Notes: a model not told the origin generated them from the sequence alone. Counted from the stretch's first letter, positions 1 through 5,591 are shown. The stretch: 6,603 bases of DNA from UBA7236 sp964638865 (GCA_964638865.1 CAZXBG010000180.1:1-6603), one strand, 5' to 3'. Numbers and translations: made by a program.

Positions 1-200
1 AGGGTGAGGTTTTGTACACGCAGAGTTCGCAGAGGTGCAGAGAACGCAGAGGTTTTATGATATGGTTTTGTTATATGGATGGGTTTTGGTGTATGGATGG
101 GTTTTGGTGTATGGAGGGGTTTTGGTGTATGGTGTGGTTTTATTTCACGCAGAGGTGCAGAGAACGCAGAGGTTTTATGGTGGAGGTTATTGCAGGTAGA
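1..200. repeat. Composite intergenic repeat block (32-bp direct repeats around an 18-bp tandem array)
   Basis: An identical 32-bp element occurs at 28-59 and 148-179, exactly 120 bp apart. It is built from the heptamer YGCAGAG with 1-2 nt linkers; copies lie at 19-25, 28-34, 36-42, 45-51, 148-154, 156-162 and 165-171. Between the two elements GGTTTT recurs at 64, 82, 100, 118 and 136, a strict 18-bp period, with units at 75-92 and 93-110 identical and 111-128 differing at one base. The plus strand has no C from 48 to 145. An open frame crosses the block only because 18 is a multiple of 3; its peptide is the repeat itself. GCAGAG-type repeats are, as I recall, common between Bacteroidota genes. 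No function is claimed. Confidence 0.9.
75..142 (+). repeat. 18-bp tandem repeat, about 3.8 units, G/T-rich
   Basis: The unit is ATGGATGGGTTTTGGTGT. Copies 75-92 and 93-110 are identical, 111-128 has one substitution, and 129-142 is a decayed partial copy. A weaker copy (12 of 18 positions) precedes at 57-74. Runs of GG, GGG and GGGG on one strand make two-tier G-quadruplex formation possible, which is inference only. Confidence 0.9.
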
Positions 201-212
201 TAGCGTAGAGCT

Positions 213-261
213 ATTTAATCAATATAGCCGCTGAGCGGCTATATTGATTAAATTTTTTTTT
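213..261 (+). terminator. Strong intrinsic terminator hairpin reading rightward
   Basis: Arms 213-231 and 235-253 are perfectly complementary (19 bp) around the triloop TGA, with a GC-rich inner part (GCCGC/GCGGC). A run of nine T (253-261) follows on the plus strand, as in a Rho-independent terminator. No plus-strand gene lies upstream within the window, so it most likely ends a transcript that begins beyond the left edge, tail-to-tail with the ferritin gene. On the minus strand the hairpin lacks a U-tract, so it would be a poor terminator for ferritin, although it could protect that 3' end. Confidence 0.85.
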
Positions 262-281
262 AAAATAAGTTATTTTCTCCA

Positions 282-317
282 CAAAAATATTTTCGCAGCT
301 GCCTTAGCAAACGCTGC
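282..317 (-). terminator. Weak candidate terminator after ferritin
   Basis: About 10 nt past the ferritin stop, minus-strand GCAGC (317-313) can pair with GCTGC (299-295) across a 13-nt loop, followed by a T-rich stretch (290-282, interrupted by A). The stem is only 5 bp, so this is weak. The much stronger hairpin at 213-253 lies farther downstream but has no T-tract in this direction. Confidence 0.25.
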
Positions 318-327
318 TGAAAACTAC

Positions 328-837
328 TTATTTCGCTCCAGCAGGTGCGCTCATGCCGGCCAACTCGCGGTCGATCCAATATAGGCCACGCGAATCATCC
401 GGGCCTAATAAATTGATCTTTTCCAGTACCCCGCGGAATAACTTTTCTTCTTCATGTTGTTCGGCAACGTACCATTGAAGGAAGTTATAAGAGGAGTGGT
501 CCTTTTCATGCATACATAAGTCAACTAATGCATTAATTGATTTAGTAACCTCAATTTCATGATCAAATACAGCTTCAAAAAGTTCTTTCAGCGATTTAAA
601 TTTGGTTGGAGGCTGTTTTATGGATGGTGCAAGTGCGTGTCCGCCTGCATCATTCACATAATTGAATATTTTCATCATGTGCATGCGTTCTTCATCGGCA
701 TGACCATATAAAAATACGGCAGCACCCTGTAATCCCTTGGCATCACACCAGGAGGCAGCGGAGAGATAATAATTGGAAGCGTAACCTTCCATTTCTATTT
801 GGCGGTTTAATGCGGTTTCAACTTTTTTCGTAAGCAT
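328..837 (-). CDS. ftnA: Bacterial non-haem ferritin (FtnA-type), 169 aa
   Basis: A cytoplasmic iron-storage protein of the 24-subunit ferritin cage family that oxidises Fe(II) and stores it as a ferric mineral. From the ATG at 837 the residues fall in register with E. coli FtnA as I know it: E17, E50 and H53 (site A), E94 and E130 (site B), E49, E126 and E129 (site C), plus Y24 and W122 in the NFLQWYVAEQHEEEK stretch. All ferroxidase ligands are present, and the length is normal. There is no haem-ligand methionine pattern of bacterioferritin. The frame stays open to a TTG at 867, which would add ten residues; the ATG matches the family N-terminus, so I chose it. The leader shows no Shine-Dalgarno sequence. 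The small lipoprotein gene lies 69 bp upstream on the same strand and may be co-transcribed. No Fur-like operator was recognised. Confidence 0.95.
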   Translation of the reverse strand: MLTKKVETALNRQIEMEGYASNYYLSAASWCDAKGLQGAAVFLYGHADEERMHMMKIFNYVNDAGGHALAPSIKQPPTKFKSLKELFEAVFDHEIEVTKSINALVDLCMHEKDHSSYNFLQWYVAEQHEEEKLFRGVLEKINLLGPDDSRGLYWIDRELAGMSAPAGAK

Positions 838-906
838 ATCTGAATATTTTATTACAATGTTAAACAATACGCCTCATTAGTAGTTCGATTAACACGGAAT
901 TTATAA

Positions 907-1077
907 TTAGTCTAAACTAGAGGCAGTAGCAACTTCTGTAGGGTCGTCGCTGTTTTGTTCGGTCTCTTGTCCGAATTTAGGGCAGTCACAGCCTTTTGTG
1001 CCGTCAAATAATCCACAGGAAGAAAATACAAGTGGTAATATTAATCCTAAGAGCAATAATGTTTTTCTGATTTTCAT
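907..1077 (-). CDS. Small predicted lipoprotein with CxCP motif, 56 aa
   Basis: The product starts MKIRKT, has a hydrophobic stretch (residues 7-17) and a lipobox ending FSSC, so signal peptidase II should cleave before C21 and lipid should be attached there. The next residue is G, without the acidic pattern that would signal inner-membrane retention under the E. coli rule, which may not apply in this phylum. The mature part is only about 36 residues: GLFDGTKG, then CDCPKFG (C30, C32), then an acidic, polar, probably disordered tail. I recall small Bacteroidota lipoproteins carrying similar CDCPK/CDCPKF endings, but know of no assigned function. The frame is open upstream to 1212, but that extension runs antisense to the glycosyltransferase start, and the signal sequence fixes the ATG at 1077. 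It is divergent from the glycosyltransferase (70-bp gap) and 69 bp upstream of ferritin. Confidence 0.75.
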   Translation of the reverse strand: MKIRKTLLLLGLILPLVFSSCGLFDGTKGCDCPKFGQETEQNSDDPTEVATASSLD

Positions 1078-1084
1078 AGCTTTG
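1077..1084 (+). promoter_or_regulatory. Candidate Bacteroidota -7 element (TAGCTTTG)
   Basis: This matches the Bacteroidota sigma -7 consensus TAnnTTTG exactly and lies about 64 bp before the glycosyltransferase start. No TTTG/TTG -33 box is seen 19-21 bp upstream. It overlaps the first base of the divergent lipoprotein start codon. In AT-rich DNA a chance match is not rare, so confidence is low. Confidence 0.3.
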
Positions 1085-1147
1085 CGGCACGAATTTAACC
1101 AATAATTTAGAATACCGCTTAAACGACAATAATTAAACCAATATTTT

Positions 1148-2233
1148 TTGAGCTCCTCCGAAAAGAAAAAAATTTTGATTGCCCCTCTCGACTGGGGCCT
1201 TGGACACGCCACGCGTTGTATACCTGTTGTTCGGGCTTGTTTAGCGCTGGGGAATGATGTAATAATTGCTTCTAGCGGGCGCTCACTTCAATTGCTGAAA
1301 AAAGAATTTCCACAGTTAATAGCCATTGATGTTCCTGCTTATGATATTCAATATCAGAAAAAAGGAAGCTTTATTATTAAAATAATAAGTCAGTTGGGGA
1401 AAGTTTTCAGGGGAATAAAAAGAGAGCATAAATTAACACAGCAAATAATTAAGGAACACAATATCGATCTCATCATCTCCGACAATCGGTATGGAATTTA
1501 CAGCAAAAATATTTTCAGCATAATTATCAGCCATCAGATGATGGTAAAAATTCCGAAATTTAGAATTGCTGAACCCTTTGTGTATTTCTGGCTGCAATAT
1601 CAGCATAGAAAATTTAATGCCGTTTGGATACCGGATGTAAAAAATGAACCTAATATTTCGGGAGATCTTTCGCATAAATATAAATTGCCCAAACACGCTC
1701 ATTTTATTGGCGTTCTTACGCGTTTCCGCAAACCGGAAATTCAACCGAGAATAAAATACGATGTTCTCGCAATAATTTCCGGCCCTGAACCACAGCGTTC
1801 GATTTTTGAAGATCTGATTATTGAACAAGCTCAACATACCAATAAAAAATATGTAATTGTAAGTGGTATTTCAGAAAAAAATACGGATATCCAACTAACG
1901 GAAAATATCCGGATAATTTCTCATCTTCCGGGTGAAGAATTATTCCAATTAATACTTTGTTCCGAAACTATAATTTCGCGGGGAGGTTATAGTACTTTAA
2001 TGGATCTTGCAGTATTAAATAAAAAATGCATTTTTGTTCCCACACCCGGACAAACAGAACAGGAATATCTTGTGGAGGAATTAGCTAAAAAGAATCTAAT
2101 CATTGGTGTGGAACAAAGCAAATTTAATTTACAGGTAGCCTTAGATGCAGTGGAAAAAACGGAGGGATTTTATATTTGGGTGGATGTTCAAGAATTTGAG
2201 CAGATGTTGAGTAAAATTCTGGAAAAAATTTAA
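1148..2233 (+). CDS. GT-B glycosyltransferase, MurG/GT28-like, 361 aa, TTG start
   Basis: Probably transfers a sugar from a nucleotide-activated donor to an envelope or surface acceptor at the cytoplasmic face; donor and acceptor cannot be read from sequence. The N-terminal Rossmann half begins ILIAPLDWGLGHATRC (residues 9-24), the glycine-rich G-x-G-H loop near the acceptor site in MurG-like enzymes. The C-terminal half holds SRGGYSTLMDLA (277-288) and FVPTPGQTEQEYL (296-308), matching the donor-binding segment of the Glyco_tran_28_C domain, where MurG has a similar SRAG...Q pattern. No membrane helix is evident. A TAA lies in frame at 1130-1132 and no ATG or GTG falls between it and the conserved core, so TTG at 1148 is the only usable standard start. 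No Shine-Dalgarno sequence is present. Being short and lacking cell-division neighbours, it is unlikely to be MurG itself. It is the only plus-strand gene here. Confidence 0.85.
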   Translation: MSSSEKKKILIAPLDWGLGHATRCIPVVRACLALGNDVIIASSGRSLQLLKKEFPQLIAIDVPAYDIQYQKKGSFIIKIISQLGKVFRGIKREHKLTQQIIKEHNIDLIISDNRYGIYSKNIFSIIISHQMMVKIPKFRIAEPFVYFWLQYQHRKFNAVWIPDVKNEPNISGDLSHKYKLPKHAHFIGVLTRFRKPEIQPRIKYDVLAIISGPEPQRSIFEDLIIEQAQHTNKKYVIVSGISEKNTDIQLTENIRIISHLPGEELFQLILCSETIISRGGYSTLMDLAVLNKKCIFVPTPGQTEQEYLVEELAKKNLIIGVEQSKFNLQVALDAVEKTEGFYIWVDVQEFEQMLSKILEKI

Positions 2234-2501
2234 TCCCCGGTTTTTATTCCATGATTTTATGTTTTGAGGATCAAAAATAAAAAAAAATTAATAGGTACAA
2301 CGCAGTTGTATTTAAGCTACACAATATTCTTGATAGACTACTTTATAGAATTCTAATATTAATTTTTTCTGAACTTAATCTATGGTAAAATAAAAGTTAA
2401 AACAGTTAATATATTTATTATTGAGCCAGGTATATTCAAATCAACCCATAATATCACTTCTCAAAAAATCCAAAGTTCCACTGTTGATGACCCGGCAAGA
2501 A
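2234..2501. other. Convergent intergenic gap, no gene seen
   Basis: AT-rich spacer between the tails of the glycosyltransferase and the CxxCxxH membrane protein. It holds two small perfect hairpins: TTTTGA/TCAAAA with a GGA loop (2262-2276) and TACAAC/GTTGTA with a GCA loop (2296-2310). Neither has a convincing T-tract, so no terminator is called. No credible coding frame on either strand. Confidence 0.6.
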
Positions 2502-2888
2502 TCACTCTTCCTTCACATTTTTTTCCAACACTTCAATTTCGGCTTTTTCTTTTTTTATATTTTGCCGTAGAAGGGCAAATAAACTCATATAAATATTTGC
2601 GATCCACACCATGGAAAATCCGCCTATTAAATAACCTCTCCAATCGTTTACCAATAATTTGAAATCAAATAAAATGATGATTAATATAACAACATAATGG
2701 CTAAAACAATATTCGCAGGTAAACAGAAAAAAGAATTTTCGCCAGAGAAGAGTTTTACACTCCTTACTTTTTCTTACACAAAATTCGTGCGGCTCTTTAA
2801 ATAACTCTTCATGTGTTACGGTCCATGCAACACAAGCGGCAGGAATTGCCAATACAAATAGCCAGATTAATTGGATATAAAGTTGCAT
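2502..2888 (-). CDS. Uncharacterised three-helix membrane protein with CxxCxxH motif, 128 aa
   Basis: I do not recognise a named family with certainty. Hydrophobic segments at about residues 5-24, 65-80 and 86-107 predict three membrane helices. A basic loop between helices 1 and 2 carries C37 and C44, then TCEYCFSH (C58, C61, H64) immediately before helix 2, followed by a charged C-terminal tail (108-128) that could form a short coiled coil. The CxxC placed at the mouth of a helix resembles the Cys pairs of small DUF1360-type membrane proteins (C-x-x-C-x-S-x-W); this is resemblance, not an assignment. Four Cys and one His near the membrane surface could bind a metal or undergo disulfide exchange. 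The ATG at 2888 is preceded by an A/T-rich leader. It is an isolated gene with no operon partner. Confidence 0.75.
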   Translation of the reverse strand: MQLYIQLIWLFVLAIPAACVAWTVTHEELFKEPHEFCVRKSKECKTLLWRKFFFLFTCEYCFSHYVVILIIILFDFKLLVNDWRGYLIGGFSMVWIANIYMSLFALLRQNIKKEKAEIEVLEKNVKEE

Positions 2889-3001
2889 AAATAATTTTTA
2901 CATTTCCAATACTAAAAGTATCGGGAAATCGAATTCCAAGTTACAACATTTAACTGTGAAAGAATTATGCCATAGAATAATATAGCCAATTCGGTTTTAA
3001 A

Positions 3002-3009
3002 CAAATTTA
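3002..3009 (-). promoter_or_regulatory. Candidate -7 element (TAAATTTG) upstream of the CxxCxxH gene
   Basis: On the minus strand this reads TAAATTTG, fitting TAnnTTTG. Transcription would start near 2995 and leave a leader of about 107 nt before the ATG at 2888. No -33 box at the right distance was seen, and the sequence is AT-rich, so chance is a real alternative. Confidence 0.22.
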
Positions 3010-3023
3010 TTGAATGCATCGTA

Positions 3024-3206
3024 CTAAACCCGATAAATTTTCTTCCAATCACCATCATCAACAATTGTTATGTAAATTTTATCCGTAACTGTGGAAAATA
3101 CTTCACAATAACAAGGAAACAATACTACAGTGCTTGTATTATCTGTTATATAAAATATGACTAAATCATTCCATAATATCGTTCCTGTAAAATCTAAAAA
3201 TGCCAT
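3024..3206 (-). CDS. Doubtful small hypothetical protein or gene remnant, 60 aa
   Basis: An ATG-initiated frame of 60 codons rich in alternating hydrophobic residues (for example FYITDNTSTVVLF) and ending GDWKKIYRV, like the last strands of a beta-rich domain. The frame stays open for 20 further codons before the ATG, to a TAG at 3267-3269, without another standard start. That would fit a truncated older gene. No signal peptide, known motif or ribosome binding site is seen. It lies alone between the membrane protein and the DUF1579 gene. It may equally be a chance frame. Confidence 0.25.
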   Translation of the reverse strand: MAFLDFTGTILWNDLVIFYITDNTSTVVLFPCYCEVFSTVTDKIYITIVDDGDWKKIYRV

Positions 3207-3331
3207 GGCTGATGTCCGGGTAAAATGAACCCTAACGGCAACACAGAAAGTTGAGATAGTTTCATACTATAGTATTCTTATTTTTTGAACCGCTTTATAA
3301 TCAGGATGAAACCAGGTTTACAAAACTCTAT

Positions 3332-3832
3332 TTATTTCAATCTGGTATATTCCACTTCCGTGGCTTTTGCTTCTGTGCCATCGGGAAATACATTGTAAGC
3401 TGTTAACTTTATCGTATCATCATCAATAATATCAATTGCAGTTCTCCAACCCCAGGTTATTTCTTCTTCCGGAGTTATATAAGTATAATTTCCTTGCATG
3501 GAAAAATCATTCTCTCCTCTTTTCCCATCAGAAAACAATATTGCAGTTCCATTGTGATAACTATCCACCCATGCAGATTGAAATCTTTTCATATTAAGAT
3601 CATAACCAAAAATGGCAACACCCTCCAAAGGTTTATCGCCAAAACTTCCTTTGTATTCATGCAAAATAAAACGACCGTCCAGAATCAATTTCATAGTGCC
3701 ATTAACAGGCGATTCGTCCGCTACAGTTGTAGGTTCAAACCAGGTTTTTGCGATACCTTGCCATTCGCCTACCAATTTTTTTAATTGCGCATGTGGCCCT
3801 TCTATCTTGGAATTTTCAAATGATGTTTGCAT
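3332..3832 (-). CDS. DUF1579 family protein, 166 aa
   Basis: The sequence shows the DUF1579 pattern: LKKLVGEWQGIAKTWFEP near the N-terminus (17-34), then ILDGRFILHEYKGSFGDKPLEG in the middle, GYDLNMKRFQSAWVDSYHNGT, and a closing strand pair ending AKATEVEYTRLK. Proteins of this family are predicted beta-barrel, lipocalin-like folds with no established activity, so a ligand-binding or stress role is only inference. No signal peptide is present, so it should be cytoplasmic, and the length is typical. It is the last gene of a probable three-gene transcript, starting 24 bp after the DinB-superfamily gene. The start at 3832 sits in AATTATGCAAACA, a context shared with murI. No terminator was recognised after it. 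Confidence 0.85.
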   Translation of the reverse strand: MQTSFENSKIEGPHAQLKKLVGEWQGIAKTWFEPTTVADESPVNGTMKLILDGRFILHEYKGSFGDKPLEGVAIFGYDLNMKRFQSAWVDSYHNGTAILFSDGKRGENDFSMQGNYTYITPEEEITWGWRTAIDIIDDDTIKLTAYNVFPDGTEAKATEVEYTRLK

Positions 3833-3856
3833 AATTATTATTTTTATTAATGGTAA

Positions 3857-4351
3857 TCAATCATATTTCATAGCCTCGTAACCTAATAATCTGCGCCACA
3901 AAGCAATTTGACCAATTATACTAGCTTCGCGGTAAATTACAAAGGTTATTAATTCATAATAACTCATTCTAAAATTTCCCATATCAATAATCGCTTCCAA
4001 TTGTTCATCGGTTGTATTAATTAATAATTCACGCAATATCGGGCTAATAGTTTCCCAGTCCTTTTTATATTCTGCCAATTTCGGATAAATTGTTTCATCC
4101 TGTATTCCTTTGTAATTTTCAAATAAATCAGAACCCGCATGCTTTAATGCAGTTCCTGCCTGTTTTGCAGTATAATATCGCTGCTCTACCAATGAACCGG
4201 CCAACCATGCAATATGGTTAGCTTTTGTGCTCAATCTATTATGTGCATCTGCCTCGGATATTCCATCGATAGCTCGCAAAAAATAATTTGTCTGTATATC
4301 GTATAGTGCTACCAACGACTCCATTCTGGTACTTTTAGTTTCAATTTTCAT
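3857..4351 (-). CDS. DinB-superfamily protein lacking two usual metal histidines, 164 aa
   Basis: A predicted four-helix-bundle protein of the DinB/DinB_2 (YfiT-like thiol transferase) superfamily. Family members often bind a divalent metal through three His residues and include bacillithiol- or mycothiol-dependent transferases; many have no known activity. Here the first histidine is present in NHIAWLAGSL (H46). The C-terminal signature, usually H-E-x-x-H-x-G-Q followed by RRLLG, reads REASIIGQIALWRRLLG, so the second and third positions are R141 and I145. The canonical site therefore appears lost while the fold signature is kept. Length is normal, and no membrane or signal segment is seen. 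It lies 38 bp downstream of the VOC gene and 24 bp upstream of the DUF1579 gene, so the three are probably co-transcribed. Despite the family name, no DNA-damage role is implied. Confidence 0.85.
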   Translation of the reverse strand: MKIETKSTRMESLVALYDIQTNYFLRAIDGISEADAHNRLSTKANHIAWLAGSLVEQRYYTAKQAGTALKHAGSDLFENYKGIQDETIYPKLAEYKKDWETISPILRELLINTTDEQLEAIIDMGNFRMSYYELITFVIYREASIIGQIALWRRLLGYEAMKYD

Positions 4352-4389
4352 CTTAATTAATAATTAATACTAAACATTATTTAATTACA

Positions 4390-4866
4390 TTAATTCGAAT
4401 TCGGTTGTTGAGTAAACATTTGATCAGAACGTTTTTGCATTTCTTCAAAACTCATATCCTCCACATGCGTGGTGATCATCCATTTATATCCATAAGGATC
4501 CATTATCTGTCCAACTCTGTCGCCATAAAACATATTATCAACCGGCATTACAACAGTTGCGCCCGCTTCTATCGCCTTCTGAAAAGCTGCGTCAACATCT
4601 ACTACATATAAACCGAATGCCATCGAATTTCCGCCTATTGTAGTCGGACTTTTATTTCCCCATTCCAGATTTTCATCTGCCATCATTAATAACGCACCTT
4701 CAATTTCGATTTCCGCATGTGCAATAGTACCATCAGGCATTAATAACCGTCCCTTTTCAATTGCGCCAAATGCCTTTTTATAAAATTCAATTGCATCACT
4801 GCAACCTTTAATAGTGATATAGGCATTTAATGTATTTGCGCCGGGATAGATGTGAGATTTTTGCAT
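4390..4866 (-). CDS. VOC-superfamily (PhnB/glyoxalase-like) protein, 158 aa
   Basis: A single protein of two beta-alpha-beta-beta-beta halves typical of the vicinal-oxygen-chelate fold. The N-terminal half carries LNAYITIKGCSDAIEFYKKAFGA (13-35), followed by MPDGTIAHAEIEIEGALLMMADE. The C-terminal half ends MFYGDRVGQIMDPYGYKWMITTH and then VEDMSFEEMQKR. This closely follows the PhnB-like branch, whose members are often annotated as glyoxalase, bleomycin-resistance or demethylubiquinone-methyltransferase-like, mostly without a tested reaction. A dimer with metal sites at the interface is expected from the family. No signal peptide. It is the first gene of the minus-strand run with the DinB-superfamily and DUF1579 genes. 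The 174 bp upstream contain the terminator of the preceding gene, so its promoter is probably between 4867 and 4981. Confidence 0.88.
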   Translation of the reverse strand: MQKSHIYPGANTLNAYITIKGCSDAIEFYKKAFGAIEKGRLLMPDGTIAHAEIEIEGALLMMADENLEWGNKSPTTIGGNSMAFGLYVVDVDAAFQKAIEAGATVVMPVDNMFYGDRVGQIMDPYGYKWMITTHVEDMSFEEMQKRSDQMFTQQPNSN

Positions 4867-4981
4867 AATTAAAAATTTAATTGTTAAAAATTTATATTTC
4901 GTTTTATAAATTATTATTACCTGAGTAAGTTGATATAAAAATAAGGAGAAATATGGAGAAATACGTATAAGTAGAAAAATG
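4867..4981. promoter_or_regulatory. Probable leader and promoter region of the VOC-DinB-DUF1579 run
   Basis: Very AT-rich DNA between the upstream gene's terminator and the VOC start; a promoter is expected here from the layout, but no TAnnTTTG match was found. It contains a 10-bp near-perfect tandem (GGAGAAATA at 4945-4953 and 4955-4963). On the plus strand AAGGAG sits 4 nt before an ATG that codes for only five residues, which I treat as chance. Confidence 0.35.
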
Positions 4982-5024
4982 AAAAAAAGCCAGAGTATTT
5001 CCGTTTAAGAAAATCCTGGCTTTT
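4982..5024 (-). terminator. Intrinsic terminator after the 5041-5463 gene
   Basis: On the minus strand AAAAGCCAG (5024-5016) pairs perfectly with CTGGCTTTT (4993-4985), and the T-run continues to 4982, giving a 7-T tail. The 22-nt loop can fold further (TTTC/GAAA). It begins 16 nt past the stop codon at 5041. This splits the two VOC genes into separate transcripts. Confidence 0.8.
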
Positions 5025-5040
5025 GTATTATTTCAGTTAA

Positions 5041-5463
5041 TCAGGCATTGAGGAGGGTTTCAATATCAAATTTTGTCATTTTCATAAATGCTGCCACAAC
5101 CAGGGGTGCTTTATCAGGATCTGACATCAATTTTCCCAATATAGCAGGAACAATTTGCCATGACATGCCGTATTTATCATCTAACCATCCACACTGATTA
5201 TAAATTCCTCCCTCTCCCAATTTCTCCCAATAATAATCAATTTCTTCTTGCGTTTCACATTCTAAAACAAAGGAAGTTGCAGGAGAAAATTTAAATTCAG
5301 GCCCGCCATTCAACGCCATGAATTTAAACCCGTTCAATTCGAAATTGATTACCATTGAATTTTCAGAAGTAATTTGAGATGTTTTAAAAATGGAACAATA
5401 ATAATATGCCGCACTTTTGGCAGTTCCATTAAACCATAAACAAGGATAAATTGAATTTTTCAT
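5041..5463 (-). CDS. PhnB-type VOC protein (3-demethylubiquinone methyltransferase-like domain), 140 aa
   Basis: The N-terminus IYPCLWFNGTAKSAAYYYCSIF and the central FELNGFKFMALNGGPEFKF are diagnostic of the PhnB / 3-dmu-9_3-mt branch of the VOC fold, as is CGWLDDKYGMSWQIVP (91-106). Despite the family name no methyltransferase motif is present, and the reaction is unknown. The connection between SIFKTSQI and the next strand (SENSMVINFEL) is shorter than in members of about 155-160 aa; I recall a Bacteroidota subgroup with the same short SEN-type loop, so this is probably natural variation. The tail (107-140) is the usual helical end with LMSDPDKA and a closing FDIETLL helix. No signal peptide. 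It lies 146 bp downstream of murI and has its own terminator, so it may be monocistronic or the tail of a murI transcript. Confidence 0.88.
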   Translation of the reverse strand: MKNSIYPCLWFNGTAKSAAYYYCSIFKTSQITSENSMVINFELNGFKFMALNGGPEFKFSPATSFVLECETQEEIDYYWEKLGEGGIYNQCGWLDDKYGMSWQIVPAILGKLMSDPDKAPLVVAAFMKMTKFDIETLLNA

Positions 5464-5583
5464 TTTTTAAAATTTTAATTTAAGTGATATTTAATAATTA
5501 AATCCATTATTAGTTAAGTTGGTTGGAATTAAATTTTATTTGCGTTGAGTATATCAAATCCGAATGCAGTTGGTTAGAAACAC

Positions 5584-5591
5584 CAAACTTA
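5584..5591 (-). promoter_or_regulatory. Candidate -7 element (TAAGTTTG) for the 5041-5463 gene
   Basis: The minus strand reads TAAGTTTG, an exact fit to TAnnTTTG, just after the murI stop. Transcription would begin near 5577, leaving a leader of about 113 nt. A TTTG lies upstream at 5622-5619, but the 27-nt spacing is longer than the usual 19-21. Support is limited to the one element. Confidence 0.3.

Larger units (their letters stand above)
2889..3331. other. 443-bp sparse region between genes
   Basis: This stretch contains one doubtful small frame (3024-3206, listed separately), a perfect 12-bp palindrome ATACTATAGTAT at 3264-3275, and an exact match to the TAnnTTTG -7 element on the minus strand (3009-3002). 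No RNA gene or clear terminator for the DUF1579 gene was found. It may contain decayed coding sequence. Confidence 0.5.

Noticed and set aside
1..200. CRISPR array
   Set aside because: The direct repeats occur only twice, and the sequence between them is itself a tandem repeat, not unique spacers; no cas gene is present.
12..203. 63-codon plus-strand frame encoding repeated MDGFWC-like units
   Set aside because: It is a by-product of an 18-bp tandem repeat whose length is a multiple of three; the flanking 32-bp repeats and lack of a start signal argue against a protein.
838..867. Ten-residue N-terminal extension of ferritin from a TTG
   Set aside because: The ATG at 837 puts every ferroxidase ligand in register with known FtnA numbering, and the added residues match nothing in the family.
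1078..1212. 45-codon N-terminal extension of the small lipoprotein
   Set aside because: It lies antisense to the glycosyltransferase start and would bury the signal peptide; the lipobox is correctly placed only from the ATG at 1077.
1433..1837. 134-codon minus-strand frame inside the glycosyltransferase
   Set aside because: Antisense shadow of a well-supported coding sequence; no recognisable domain.
3264..3275. Perfect palindrome ATACTATAGTAT as an operator
   Set aside because: Short AT-rich palindromes are expected by chance in such DNA, and it is not near a start codon.
3494..3881. Two overlapping plus-strand frames opposite the DUF1579 gene
   Set aside because: Antisense shadows with no motif; the minus strand carries a clear family match.
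4405..4611. 68-codon plus-strand frame opposite the VOC gene
   Set aside because: Antisense shadow; no domain or start signal.
4943..4970. AAGGAG followed 4 nt later by ATG on the plus strand
   Set aside because: The frame ends after five codons, and this organism type seldom uses Shine-Dalgarno sequences; it comes from a small GGAGAAATA tandem.
5041..5463. Internal deletion in the PhnB-type protein
   Set aside because: The short loop after SIFKTSQI looks like a natural subfamily variant as I recall it; the frame and both halves of the fold are intact.
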